This document shows positions 20,961 through 31,250 of a DNA stretch of 64,000 nucleotides, piece after piece. A program made the position numbers and the translations under genes. Below the pieces are notes generated by a model. That model was not told the DNA's origin. It saw nothing but the letters and a program-made list of their open reading frames with translations, and did not search any database. This DNA comes from Psococerastis gibbosa. Taxonomy: Eukaryota; Arthropoda; Insecta; Psocodea; Psocidae. Each line of letters begins with the position of its first letter. Positions within the stretch are counted from its first letter, which is position 1. The stretch spans positions 33,159,019 to 33,223,018 of the forward strand of contig OZ020491.1 of assembly GCA_963971405.1 (NCBI GenBank). Direction: 5' to 3'.

Positions 20961-22131
20961 TTCTTCTAGTTTGCCTTCTATCGTATTTCAACAGTGCGCT
21001 CATCAACAATGTACCTGGAAGTAGTTTAAATATACATACTGTAGGTATATCTTCATGAATACGATAACTGCAAAAAAAAAAGGAGGATGCAAATATAAAA
21101 TAAGGAACAAAATAGACCAAGTTACGCACGAACACTGCGTGCTTTGTAGTGCAGATGTCTGTACCTTGTGGCAAGAAAGTGGATTGCCGAGGTTCAGATT
21201 TTCCTTATAATATTAATTTAGAACACAATAGGCTTACTCGGTGAAAACTTGGAACCAAAAGTAGGAATTCAGCAATTTAACTTTTCCAATTTTGTGATGT
21301 TAGCGCCAAGACAATAGGCTACCTACGTTTGCAATTACCTATGATATTACTCCAGGCTTTAGTGAACGTTTTCCTTTAAAAAAGAAAGAAAATGGTCTTT
21401 TTTTCCATATGGGCGAATTTTGGGCCTTTCGGCCCACTCTAACAATTAACCAACAAGAGAAAATTAGTTGACATACGCGGTACGGTAGCTATATTCCGCC
21501 ATGTTAGCTAATATTATATATGTACCTGTAAGTTGTTACTTTAGGTTAGTGGTCTAAAGCTCCTATACCTGAGGTATAGAGGTGGAAAAGCCAGGAAAAT
21601 AGGAATTGAAAAAAATCAAAATAATCGAAGTTGCTCAGTTTATTTAACTTGTTATATTTCGACTTAATATAATATTACCATAATTTTGCACTTTACAATA
21701 GGTATGTTGTATGTTTTGTACAAATCATTCATTGCTAATTGCCTACTTTGTTGCTAGTATCGTACTTACATACTGTAGTCCACTTGGATAATATTTCACT
21801 CTTTTATGTTTCGCGTTTAAATGATAGGTACTGAATGACTAGTGTTCAAAACTCTGTTGGAATTTTCTGCTTTTCCTGTTAGTTAGACCTGCGGATTCAC
21901 TGAAATATCTCAGTTGACAATTAATTTGCGAATATTTTCAATTTCTATTTAGGATGTACACTGCCAAAAATCTCTATAAGCTTAAATGGCATTAGGCTTC
22001 AATTTAACTCTGCTAAACCGTACATTTTTGTTTCTCTTTTGTCGGCATACTGCTGTATACACTCTTGTTACGAATTCGATAAACAATATTATTATTTGAT
22101 ATCAACTCTGCATGTATTGTTAAATTGTATT
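20961..22131. other. No gene; small repeat L
   Basis: Mostly unassigned. The block at 21398-21455 (CATATGGGCGAATTTTGGGC, CTTTCGGCCCACTCT) recurs at 57915-57975. No convincing exon. Confidence 0.4.
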
Positions 22132-22668
22132 TAGGCGCATATTCCACCTCTCCATATTCCACCACCGTCAATAGTCAATAGTGAATGTGGTATTGACGGT
22201 CATTTCAATTTTACTCTATGCCATTGTTAAAATTGATCAATGATCATACAGTAAAATCACGCGCTGCAAACAATAACAAACTAAAATGGCGTCATGGAAT
22301 AAGTTGGTTAAGTACAAACATTTTAATAGATTGTTTATAAAACAGTTTTCATCCATTAAACATAGATTGGTGAAGATCGATCTTACTTCGGATCTCCTAC
22401 TATTAGGTTTTATTAAAAATAATAAGTGTACGAAGAAAACAAATACAAACAAAATTTCAAAAAAACAAATGCAAACAAATTTCAAAAATTTGGCGCATAC
22501 GTGTCAATAGAAGAAAAGTGATCAATAATTGAAAAAACAAGTGGAATGTAGTGTATCAATGAAAAATTGAAATGTCCGTCAATACCATATTGACTATTGA
22601 CTATTATTATTTATTTATATATTATTATTATTTATTTATTATATTTATATTGACGTGTATGCGCCTAT
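22132..22668. mobile_element. MITE family G, copy 1
   Basis: Ends TAGGCGCATA and its complement (TATGCGCCTA at 22659-22668), with diverged subterminal inverted repeats (GTCAATAGTCAATAG; TATTGACTATTGACTATT). The ~370-bp core (TTGATCAATGATCATACAGT ... TTTTATTAAAAATAATAAGT) is shared with 50747-51236. Its first part is also the core of family D, so the families exchange internal sequence. Confidence 0.75.
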
Positions 22669-22902
22669 CTAGGTACTGAATCTGTTCTAGCGTATATAAT
22701 GCTGGTATCGCAGTTTCTTTTGTACATACAACACTAGCCTACTGTACGCTATACTGTTATCTTTGATGTCTCTTAACATTTCCCCCCCTTTATTTATTGT
22801 ACTCCAAATATTCTGATTACTTCTCTACTATTCGGGTGTTTTCAGGTGCCGTGTTGCTGATGGAGGTACAATACTCGTTTTTTCTCCATCTACTTGCGTC
22901 CC

Positions 22903-23291
22903 TTAGGCGGGGATTCCACCGACCGGCTAGGGCTAAATACAAAAACGGTGACGTGGTAGCAGACATTCAAGACTTAGGCGGGGCTTCCACCGACCTCGCA
23001 TTGCAGAATTGACGGAAATGTTTATTTTCCTCTATGCCATAGTTAAAATTGATCAATGATCATACAGTAAAATCACAAACAAACAAACTAAAATTAAAAA
23101 ATGGCGTCATGGGATATGTTATGTACAAACATTTTAATAGATTTCTATAAAAACAAAAACTCTAATTTCCGTCAATGTCATTTGCATTCTGCAATGCAAG
23201 GTCGGTGGAAACCGCGCCTAAGTCTTGAATGTCTGCTACCACGTCACCGTTTTTGTATTTAGGCCTAGCCGGTCGGTGGAATCCCCGCCTT
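22903..23291. mobile_element. Compound long-TIR MITE (family D), copy 2
   Basis: Outer arms begin TTAGGCGGGGATTCCACCGA and end with the complement. Inside them a second, inner pair begins CTTAGGCGGGGCTTCCACCG. Outer and inner starts resemble each other, so the element looks like a MITE within a MITE of the same family. Confidence 0.85.
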
Positions 23292-24696
23292 ATCTACACT
23301 TCGGACTCAGACCACTCGAGTTACCCTCTAGCCATGGCTTGAGTCACCGTTAGGAGGGGAAGCTAACGCCGATTTATCGTACTTTTGACGTGCTGTATGT
23401 ATTCTAATATGGCCTGGAGGAACACTACCTACTGTACTCTTAAATGATACTATACTCATTAATACGTTTTTGCATACACTAATTTTTTTCTTTCATCTGT
23501 CATTGCTGGAAGGTAAAACAGCCTGATAACTATTTTAGCTAGTGCTTATCTTATGACATGCTTTATCCGCTATAGCTTTTCTATCTTTCCCTCTTTATGC
23601 CTTTTCCTTTTACAGGGGCTTAATCTTTTATTTTGAGTCTAGTTGTCTGCCGTGAGTGGCTTTTCCCGAGTTCATCCCTCTTAGAAAATTACCCATTCTA
23701 GTTTCTAGGATAGGGCAGTTGGGGGATGATTTGCGGCAAGGTTTCTACATCATATCTGTAAATATCATCTATGCTTCTACTAGGCCTAGATATGACTCAT
23801 ACGTCATATATACATATTTCAAGTGCCGCTGATATATGACAGTAAAACATCACTCTTTACAAGCTATTCCGTAATCTGAGACAAAGCTTAGTCCATTCAT
23901 TAGTTGTATTTGTTTAAAGCAGGAAATTTGACTGTTAACTGATGATATAATGGTTTAAGCGTTGGCTAAGTTTTAGTTGGGGGTTGAATGACCAGAAGGT
24001 TCTACCTCTGTAAACACATCCATCCAGAATAATATGGCTCGAACGTATGAGGTATTGACATATCGTTGCTGATACTGCAAAATGCCGCATGAGAAAAAAA
24101 CTTCCTTTTCAAGAGCAAAAAAAAAACCGTCTAACGCTAATGTTTTATTTAATTTATCTATTATTTAAATTTATTTATTGATTCCTTCCTATTGGCTGAT
24201 GACAAGAGACCGTTTGCTACGAGGTGTATTCATTTATTTTGGTCGCCATGGTCTGTTTACCTGTATGGCTGTAAATTGCGTTTTTCGACATACGACATTT
24301 TGCAGTAGGCTATCAGCGACGATATATGACTCGAATTACGTATTCCAAGTGTCGGAGTCTGCAAGTAGGCCTATTCCAGTCTACAAGTAAATCCGTAATC
24401 TGAAACTGAGTCTGATAGTCTAATAAATAGTAAGATTATTTGTTTCGTGATCGAACTGAGATTACGATATTTAGGCAGTCTAAGTTGTTATCAACTATTA
24501 CCAGGATGTGAGTGCTTTTGAACTGGTAGCTCAGACAACAGCTAGTATTCAGGTTAGTTAATCAATTAGGAATACATACCGAATTTTCATCCACCGCTTT
24601 TAAGGCAAATCCATCCGATCACCCAAAATTATGCTTAGTAGGCCTACTCATATATCAGCAATTACATTGGTCTACAATCTTATATATTATATATAT
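23292..24696. other. No gene; one diverged fold-back
   Basis: Blocks at 24050-24095 (TATCGTTGCTGATACTGCAA) and 24287-24340 (TTGCAGTAGGCTATCAGCGA) are inverted relative to each other, suggesting an old inverted-repeat element of about 300 bp. Nothing else recognised. Confidence 0.35.
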
Positions 24697-24902
24697 GCCA
24701 GGACATGTGGTACAGACTCTGACTTTCACCCGAAAGGTTGTTGCTGGTTCGAGTCCTACACTTCCTAAATTTTCTGGCCATGCTTCGGAGGGCATGTAAA
24801 GCAGGCGGTCCCGGGCCTTCCTAGTTGAGTGTAAGAGAGGGCTTTATAGCCCTAACTCCGCTAGGTTGGCTTAGTAATAGAACAAAATAAGTCCTTATTT
24901 AT
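24697..24902 (+). mobile_element. SINE-A, tRNA-derived, full-length
   Basis: About 205 bp. The head is tRNA-like, with an RNA polymerase III B box GGTTCGAGTCC at 24746-24756 and a T-arm/anticodon-arm-like segment before it. A unique body (GCTTCGGAGGGCATGTAAAG, GTGTAAGAGAGGGCTTTATA) follows, and the tail is AT-rich. Reverse copies are at 30540-30743, 61626-61846 and (interrupted) 51895-52275. SINE-A translates into familiar spurious peptides (GLEPTTF) on one strand. Confidence 0.75.
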
Positions 24903-24957
24903 ATTGATGCTAAGAATGCGGATTTTATACACGATAGTACATACGTACAATACAGAC

Positions 24958-26046
24958 TAGTATTTGTGCTTGGTCAAGTCATGGTATCACCTGTTTCATT
25001 ACGTCAATGGTCAGCTTGTCTCAGCTTTATCGCTGGTAGCCGGTGCACGTGGACATCGCAAACGTATACCAGTTTGCCAATGGCCAAAAATTCATACACG
25101 GAAACAATACAAAGTACCGGTCCGAGTTTACTCGAACATGCTTTCCAATTTATCAACATTAGTAGATAGAGAATATGAGTAATTTCATGGCAAATAATTT
25201 TCCAGTGGTTAAATTTCCGATATCTGAAGGGGAGGGGGGGGGGGTTGTCCACCTGACGTCACTGGAAGTGAGATAAATTCTAGATAGGTCAGACCAACAC
25301 ATTAATTACCACACAGTAATAATGGCAGGGCACGCTACGCATTTGAGCGCGAATTTTCAATCATTTTTTCAAAAAATAATTTTTTGTGCAAAACCAAATA
25401 TTTTTTTAGGAAAGCAACCTATCCGGTTTCGTTACACAATTTAACACCTAAAACATGCCTGAAGGTAGAATTCATTGACAGAAAGGTTTCGCAGAAAAAT
25501 GATTTTTAGTCATGTTTCATTAAAATTTAGTTATTTTTATTTTTATTACCCCCAGAAGCAAACTATGAAGGGGCAAGCGACCCTCCGCATTTTGCCAACA
25601 TTAATAACGACTACAATATATGAGAATTTAAAAGAAATCGTTGGAGCCGTTTTTGAGAAATAATTTTTTTAGACGTTTTTTTATGAGTTTTTTGAGAATT
25701 AAACCCCCCCAAATTGAGTTAGCCCCAAATAAAAAAAATGTTCCGAGGTATGATTTTTGTGAACCTACATGCCGAATTTCATCAAAATCGACGGAGTAGT
25801 TTGCCCGGAAATCGATGCACTGACAGACAGACAGACAGACAGACATTTCGTAGAAACCACTTGTTTTGGTTCCTGGGACCTGAAAACGTGTAAATCCGTT
25901 GAAATCTCGGAATCGAAAATTTCGACCATCACAAAGCTTTCCTTATACTACGTATAAATTGGAAAGCAATAATGTCCGAAATCCATGGGGTCGTTGGCAT
26001 TGGACAAGTGATTTGTAGGCCTGGGTTCATAAAAAGCCATTAAAAA
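24958..26046 (+). repeat. Repeat F copy split by a HINE
   Basis: The left part (24958-25112) ends ...GGAAACAATACAA. The right part (25970-26046) resumes with AATGTCCGAAATCCATGGGG. In the uninterrupted copies at 62277 and 33833 the two parts are joined (ACAATACAATTAATGT in the former), which fixes the HINE boundaries. Confidence 0.8.
25113..25969 (+). mobile_element. HINE-type element inserted in repeat F
   Basis: Complete copy: ACCGGTCCGAGTTTACTCGA at the left, TGCTTTCCAATTTAT and its inverted partner, a GACA microsatellite (25820-25844), right stem-loop and GGAAAGCAA end. Comparison with intact repeat F copies suggests insertion between two T residues without a clear duplication, as reported for Helentron-type elements. 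Confidence 0.85.
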
Positions 26047-26380
26047 ATACATTACATGTACTACACAATAATTGTAAATTAGTAAAATGGACGCACGCAG
26101 CTAGGGGCAATCTTCCGAAATAGATTCGATTCTTCTAGTTGGCCAAAGGAGGGGCTGAATACAAAACACGACCCAAACAATTTCACTGAGAGAGTCAAAG
26201 TATAAGGGCGCTGCTGAACAGATGCATGTTTTGAGCGTCATCATCAAAGCCTCACATCATTGGTCGTAATAAAAAAAACATTAGCGATACATTTTTTTGC
26301 AGCTAATTTTATGGCCTTCACTTTGATATACAATAGGTAAGTGAATGCTTTCTCCCTGATGTTATTTAAAGATGCGCTTA
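26047..26380 (+). promoter_or_regulatory. Upstream region of GTPase gene 3
   Basis: About 330 bp between repeat F and the putative splice acceptor. It should contain the promoter, leader exon or intron. No clear TATA/Inr could be chosen by eye. Confidence 0.3.
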
Positions 26381-26390
26381 TTGTTCTCAG
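26372..26390 (+). promoter_or_regulatory. Putative 3' splice acceptor, GTPase gene 3 5' UTR
   Basis: Pyrimidine-rich GCTTATTGTTCTCAG ending at 26390, 36 nt before the ATG. It is the third instance of the arrangement seen upstream of genes 1 and 2. Confidence 0.5.
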
Positions 26391-26426
26391 AACTTTTTCA
26401 AAAAACCATCTGCGAGAATTGCTGAG

Positions 26427-28529
26427 ATGTCTTTAACGGAAATCCACAGTCACAACGTCAATCATCGCATCTACAACCTCATGACCAGAGTTAAAGATTT
26501 AAGAGGTAGAAATGTGCAAAATACTACTGGTGACATTATAGCATTTGTGGGACTTACGAAATCAGGAAAAAGTGCTTTGATTAATTGTCTAATGGGGAGT
26601 CCACTTATATGTAGAAGAGACGATAACACTGGTGTTCCAGTTATCGTCAATGGACCGGGTGGCAATGGTCCGGCCATAGGTGATAAAGGCGAGTCCGAAA
26701 CTGTAGACGCTAAGAATTATGGTCATTTACCGGGAACCAATATGGCATTGTGGGATTTCCCGGGTTTTGGAGATAATAAAGGAACAGATCAAGAAATTTT
26801 GAATGCCATTTCTTACCAGATGGTATTACGAGCAAAGAACAGCGTCCGTTTTGTGGTAGTGGCTTCATACAATTTACTAGATGGTGACAACTCCTTGCCT
26901 GTTTTTGAGCTGCTGCAACAATTACTTCATATATGCCCACAAATAGCAAATAGCTTGTGCATAGTTGGGTCAAAAGGGGACAGTAAGATCCTTAGTGGGT
27001 TATTGCAAAAAGTGTGTGCCCAGCAATTCCCGAGTGTTGAAGAGGGCCGAAGACAAATGATACAAAAGGGTAAGTACTTGATTACCAAAGTGCTGATCAA
27101 TGGCACTTATGTTGATTTTAAGCTTCCTACGATGGATGAAGTTGCTTCTGAAGAACGGTTTGTTTTGCCAAACGCGGATCAAATTGTCGATTGCATTAAA
27201 AAGTTGAAAGGGGCCAGGTTGGGAGAGGTGCCTCTTATTGTAAGCCATGAAGCGAAAAATGACATTGCGCAATATTACGAGACCTGCTGCAATATTCTCA
27301 AGATAAACATAGACGAATTATGTTTTTCTTTGAAGAAGTTTATGGATTCAAAGGGAATCGGCGTAACAGAGGGCAATGCTTCTGTTAAATTAGCCATTCA
27401 CAAGAATGGAAAAGAAACAATTCGGGCTATTTTGGCAAAAGCTAAAGATTTTGAAAGTTTTTTCCAGGCTGTCAAGGAAGTGGGGATAGGAGCTAGTTCA
27501 GAATTTCCTGAATATCTAGCCAGATTTATTTTTATTGAAGAGTTGCGGCATATAAACGACAAAACGAAAGGTACGGAAGATTTCTTCGACACATTACAGA
27601 CCTGCCTTAAGATTGGTCTCGCTCAGTATGAGGCCCTTATTGATTCGTGTGAGGCCATTGTTGAAAGGGAAAAAATTGAAAATGAAGCGATGATTCAGAA
27701 ACACGAAACGGAAATAAGTGCCGTTAACAAACAGATGAAAGAAGTAACTAAAACTAGTCAAGAGTCTGTAGATAGAGCTGCCGCTGCTCAGGCCAATGCA
27801 GAGGCTAGGGCGAAAAAAGCAAGAACTGACGCTGAGCGTGTAAGCCAACAGATGAAAAAAATAAGTAAAGATAGTAAAGAGTCTGTAGATAGAGCATTGG
27901 CAGCCCAGGCTGATGCGGAAGCTAGAGCCGAAAGGGCTAGGGCTGATGCCAAAAATGCTGCCAAAGCGCAAGAAAGGGCCGAAGCTCAGTGGGCTGAACG
28001 TATGGCTGAGTATGAAGCTTCAGTTCGCAAGATGAAGGAGAAGGATGACGAAACCGCGTGGCGACAAGAACAAGAAATCGACGAACTTAGGGAGACGATG
28101 GCGGATCTGATGGCGGATGCTGAGGCTGAGGCGGAAAGAGGTAGGACTAATGTTGAACGTGTAACAGAAGCGCAACAAAGGGCTGAGGCTAACTGGGCCC
28201 AAAGAATGGCTGAGTACGAAGCTTCTGTTCGCCAGATGAAGGAGAGGGACAACGAAAACGCATGGCAACTAGAACAAAAAATCGACGGACTGAAGGAAGA
28301 GCTGGCGAATTCGAAGGCTGATGCTGAAGCTAGGGCTGAAAAAGCGTATGTTGACGATATACAGGCTGCTGCAACGGCTGTCGAAAAGGCAGAAGCTGAG
28401 CTTAATGCCCAGTTGGAGTACGATGCGATGAGAAGGAGGGAAAGGAGGGAACGAGAACAAGACCAAGCAGAAAGGGACAGAATGTGGATGTTGATGATGG
28501 CCTTAAACTCAAATAATAATGGTCGTTAA
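26427..28529 (+). CDS. Paralogous GTPase 3 (G domain with long internally repeated coiled coil)
   Basis: 700-residue single-exon paralogue. P-loop GLTKSGKS is at 42-49, GESETVDA at 88-95, G3 DFPGFGDNKG at 110-119 and SKGD at 182-185. In the P-loop segment its coding sequence differs from gene 1 only at synonymous sites (see findings), so the domain is under purifying selection. The C-terminal region is longer than in the paralogues and built from two tandem duplications. One is a ~39-residue unit (437-475, 476-514; ESVDRA..AQA.AEARA). The other is a ~68-residue unit (514-581, 582-649; RMAEYEASVR.MKE). It ends with an Arg/Glu-rich stretch and a Met-rich tail (RMWMLMMAL). It should form a long coiled coil and oligomerise. 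No signal peptide or clear transmembrane span. Function unknown; likely cytosolic. Confidence 0.9.
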   Translation: MSLTEIHSHNVNHRIYNLMTRVKDLRGRNVQNTTGDIIAFVGLTKSGKSALINCLMGSPLICRRDDNTGVPVIVNGPGGNGPAIGDKGESETVDAKNYGHLPGTNMALWDFPGFGDNKGTDQEILNAISYQMVLRAKNSVRFVVVASYNLLDGDNSLPVFELLQQLLHICPQIANSLCIVGSKGDSKILSGLLQKVCAQQFPSVEEGRRQMIQKGKYLITKVLINGTYVDFKLPTMDEVASEERFVLPNADQIVDCIKKLKGARLGEVPLIVSHEAKNDIAQYYETCCNILKINIDELCFSLKKFMDSKGIGVTEGNASVKLAIHKNGKETIRAILAKAKDFESFFQAVKEVGIGASSEFPEYLARFIFIEELRHINDKTKGTEDFFDTLQTCLKIGLAQYEALIDSCEAIVEREKIENEAMIQKHETEISAVNKQMKEVTKTSQESVDRAAAAQANAEARAKKARTDAERVSQQMKKISKDSKESVDRALAAQADAEARAERARADAKNAAKAQERAEAQWAERMAEYEASVRKMKEKDDETAWRQEQEIDELRETMADLMADAEAEAERGRTNVERVTEAQQRAEANWAQRMAEYEASVRQMKERDNENAWQLEQKIDGLKEELANSKADAEARAEKAYVDDIQAAATAVEKAEAELNAQLEYDAMRRRERREREQDQAERDRMWMLMMALNSNNNGR

Positions 28530-28568
28530 TTAGGTAAGTGGAAGCTTAAGTTGTACATAGTACACCCT

Positions 28569-28574
28569 AATAAA
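28569..28574 (+). terminator. Candidate polyadenylation signal of GTPase gene 3
   Basis: AATAAA 40 bp after the stop codon. Position and sequence are typical of animal genes. Confidence 0.55.
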
Positions 28575-28765
28575 TGGCTGTGAACGAAAAATTTCGATGC
28601 ATCCTTTCAGCCTTTAAGACCTTCGTTTATGAACATATTGCAGTGTTACATAATATATACAGCACTGACATTTAAATAACCATTTCTTCACTCCTCGTTA
28701 TTGCATAATTTCGGATGCCTGTCTAGCAATTACGAATCTTAAAAAATCCTTTGCCGCATGATCTA

Positions 28766-29010
28766 CCAAGAGCTGCTTTTGTCGCCCGTATTCGCTGCAT
28801 AACTGGCCACGACTACCTGCAGGCTCACCTGTTTCGCCTAGGCCTGGCTGCTTCAGCCCAGTGCCGACTCTGCCTCAGCGGACGTATGGATGCTGCCCAC
28901 CTTCTAACATGTCAATTGACTTAGACCAATGATTATCATGTCACTATATACTGGCAGGCGCGGCACCAGATGGCGGCAACGCCAAGATTGCGGGGCGTTG
29001 GACAAAGTAA
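28766..29010 (+). pseudogene. LINE-A C-terminal fragment, copy 2
   Basis: Encodes RCITGHDYLQAHLFRLGL and a C-x2-C-x8-H-x4-C knuckle (CRLC...HLLTC) ending at a TAG (28922-28924). The next ~75 bp still show the family's final segment out of frame (YWQARHQMAATPR). The 3' GGGCGTTGGACAAAGTAAAG parallels the 3' end of the minus-strand copy at 1409-1500. Confidence 0.75.
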
Positions 29011-29082
29011 AGTACGAATCTTGCCAATAAGATACGAGTAGGATATCGTAAGTATGAGATGTAGAAGGGATTGCGCTTTTCA

Positions 29083-29160
29083 GGGCTTGTGGTCCAGCGG
29101 TAAGGACGACACCCAGGTTTGGTTTAAATCACGCCAATATTCTATATCCTCTAATTTCGG
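29083..29160 (+). mobile_element. SINE-C fragment
   Basis: Starts GGGCTTGTGGTCCAGCGGTA (acceptor stem and A-box region) and ends with the family tail ATCCTCTAATTTCGG. The anticodon and T arms are degraded. Confidence 0.6.
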
Positions 29161-29822
29161 CTCCTTGATGAACTATAAATTGATTAACTAATTTTGTCAG
29201 GGGTTGCCAACATGTCGCGGGAAGGAAACGAAAATTGAAAGACTTGCTCTATAGTGCTACTTAAAATAAATATTATTAACATAGCTTTTAAATTTCGAGA
29301 AAACTATGAAAATTGATTCTTAATAAATTTATGTTAGTTCATCAATACTAAAGGAGGCTCTTTTTTAAAAGAAGACCACCCATTATGTTAACATTAAGAT
29401 AGTAGAGTCAGAGATTTTCTCCCTACATATAGTATGGACAAGATGAGGATTTTCTCTCCAGTTTGAACAAATTTTAAAATATTAAGATGTTTTGACATGG
29501 AACGGTGCTCCGCATGCATTTGAACCGAATATCCCTAGTAATTACCGTAATAAGAACAACAGCAAGAAACACAAAACCAATGTTAATAAGCTACGTATAC
29601 ATAATAAGCCTTATGAGTGACAGCCAAAGTTTGCCATCAGACTAATGAACGAATAATCGAATCGCGGTAATCTATCCCCCACTAATTACTCCACAACTTG
29701 AGCTCATCGCTGCCTCCCCCCCCCCCCCCTACCTTCAGTCCCTGGCGATTACCGGCAGAAACCTCATTTAACAGCTGAGCCAAGTTAAGTCAGTCTGTCC
29801 AACCATGCATGAAGGCAGAAGG
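29161..29822. other. No gene recognised
   Basis: AT-rich; includes a 14-C run at about 29716. No similarity to the other repeats noticed. Confidence 0.4.
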
Positions 29823-29948
29823 CGGCAAAGTAAAACGAAGCAACGAGGTGGAAAACAACCTGCGGAAGATGTCAGCCGAGGAGCGCCAATTCAGGACAGG
29901 GATGTTTGGAAAGAGGGGGTGTGTGAGGCCAAACGGCTAAGGAAGTAA
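29823..29948 (+). pseudogene. LINE C-terminal fragment
   Basis: 42-codon open segment ending in TAA, reading RQSKTKQRGGKQPAEDVSRG and then DRDVWKEGVCEAKRLRK. The DR..W pattern before a short basic end is typical of LINE ORF2 C-termini. Clade not determined. Confidence 0.45.
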
Positions 29949-29972
29949 GAAGAAGACCGGCTGATAGTATCA

Positions 29973-30361
29973 TAAGGCGCCCATTCCATTGACCGGCTAG
30001 GGCTATTTCCAAAAACAGTGACGTGGTAGCAGACATTCAAGACTTAGGTTGCGTTTCCACCGATCTCGCATTGCAGAATGCAAATGACATTGACGGAAAT
30101 TAGAGTTTTTGTTTTTATAGAAATCTATTAAAATGTTTGTACTTAACATATCCCATGACGCCATTTTTTAATTTTAGTTTGTTTGTTTGTAATTTTACTG
30201 TATGATCATTGATCAATTTTAACTATGGCATAGAGGAAAATAAACATTTCCGTCAATTCTGCAATGCGAGGTCGGTGGAAACGCCACCTAAGTCTTGAAT
30301 GTCTGCTACCACGTCACTGTTGTTGGAAATAGCCCTAGCCGGTCAATGGAATGGGTACCTA
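29973..30361. mobile_element. Compound long-TIR MITE (family D), copy 3
   Basis: Very similar to 4730-5116, including the GGCGCCCATTCCATTGACCG start and the inner arm ATTTCCGTCAATTCTGCAAT. The family looks recently active. Confidence 0.85.
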
Positions 30362-30429
30362 AGTTATCCACATGAGAGCTTTCTGCTTTCCTATTTTTGC
30401 GTTCTCTAACTCCTCTTGCAATAATGCTC

Positions 30430-30510
30430 TGAAGGACTTTTTATGGACCTAGACCTACTGATAGTGGACCATTGGTCCCTTGTCCAATGCCAACGACCTC
30501 ATGGATTGCG
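30430..30510 (-). repeat. Repeat F fragment
   Basis: Shares 'gaaggactttttatggacct' and 'ggtcccttgtccaatgccaa' with 18167-18390. Confidence 0.6.
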
Positions 30511-30539
30511 AACACATACTGTATAATTATAAATAAGTA

Positions 30540-30743
30540 AATAAATAAGGACGTTTTGTTCTATTACTAAACCAATCTCGCGGAGTTAGGGCTATAAAGC
30601 CCTCTTACACTCAACTAGGAGGCCCGGGACCGCCTGCTTTACATGCCCTCCGAAGCATGGCCTAAAAATGTAGCAAGTGTCGGACTCGAACCAACAACCT
30701 TTCAGGTGAAAGTCAGACTCTTTATTTGTACTCTACATGTCCT
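30540..30743 (-). mobile_element. SINE-A copy
   Basis: Reverse copy with the B-box complement GGACTCGAACC at 30691-30701, preceded by the SINE body (CTGCTTTACATGCCCTCCGA). It creates a spurious 60-aa frame (VGLEPTTFQV) that should not be annotated as a gene. Confidence 0.8.
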
Positions 30744-31041
30744 GACATATGCGTATATGCTGTACGGTATATATATTTATATTGTTATAAGATTATATAA
30801 AACCAATAGGAAATTTTGTTCCTGATTTTATAAAATACCAGCTAGACTCTAGACTGGATTCTTTGTTTGTGAATGTTGTTGTTTTATGCGTAGGGCATTG
30901 GGTGTTCCCCAAGCGCCCTTTAGGCTTAAGGGAAAAAATGTCTATAAATTGGTATAAAGTCAGAAAAATGAAGATAATTATTATTGGCAAACTAATAAAG
31001 ACAAATTATCTTTCTATTCACTGAGAATTTTTTTTTCAATA

Positions 31042-31250
31042 GATGCGGTGAAATGACTCATCAGGGAGCAAGTTACGCTCTAAGACATCCGCCAGTTACG
31101 GACACCGGACTACGACCGCGAACCGCACATTATAAATGTACCGCCTTATTTCTGGGACCTAGAGCCTTCAACATGCTCCCTGTCGAGTTGCAGCGAGCCT
31201 CGAGTAGGGCAAAATTTATGGCAAAATTGTTTTTAATATCTGAAGAGTAG
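31042..31250 (+). pseudogene. LINE C-terminal fragment (CR1/L2-like)
   Basis: Encodes RPRTAHYKCTALFLGPRAFN followed by MLPVELQRASSRAKFMAKLF, ending at a TAG. This is the 'R..Y...F....LWN.LP' signature found at the extreme C-terminus of several LINE clades. No RT core is present, so it is 5'-truncated or a short relic. Its downstream sequence is involved in the duplication at 31248-31396. Confidence 0.6.

Noticed and set aside
27594..27971. Minus-strand frames of 125 aa and less opposite GTPase gene 3
   Set aside because: They are shadows of the Ala/Glu-rich coiled-coil coding strand; the plus strand has the motifs and codon-level conservation.
30643..30825. 60-aa frame containing VGLEPTTFQV
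   Set aside because: This is the translation of the SINE-A tRNA-like head, a well-known source of spurious peptides.
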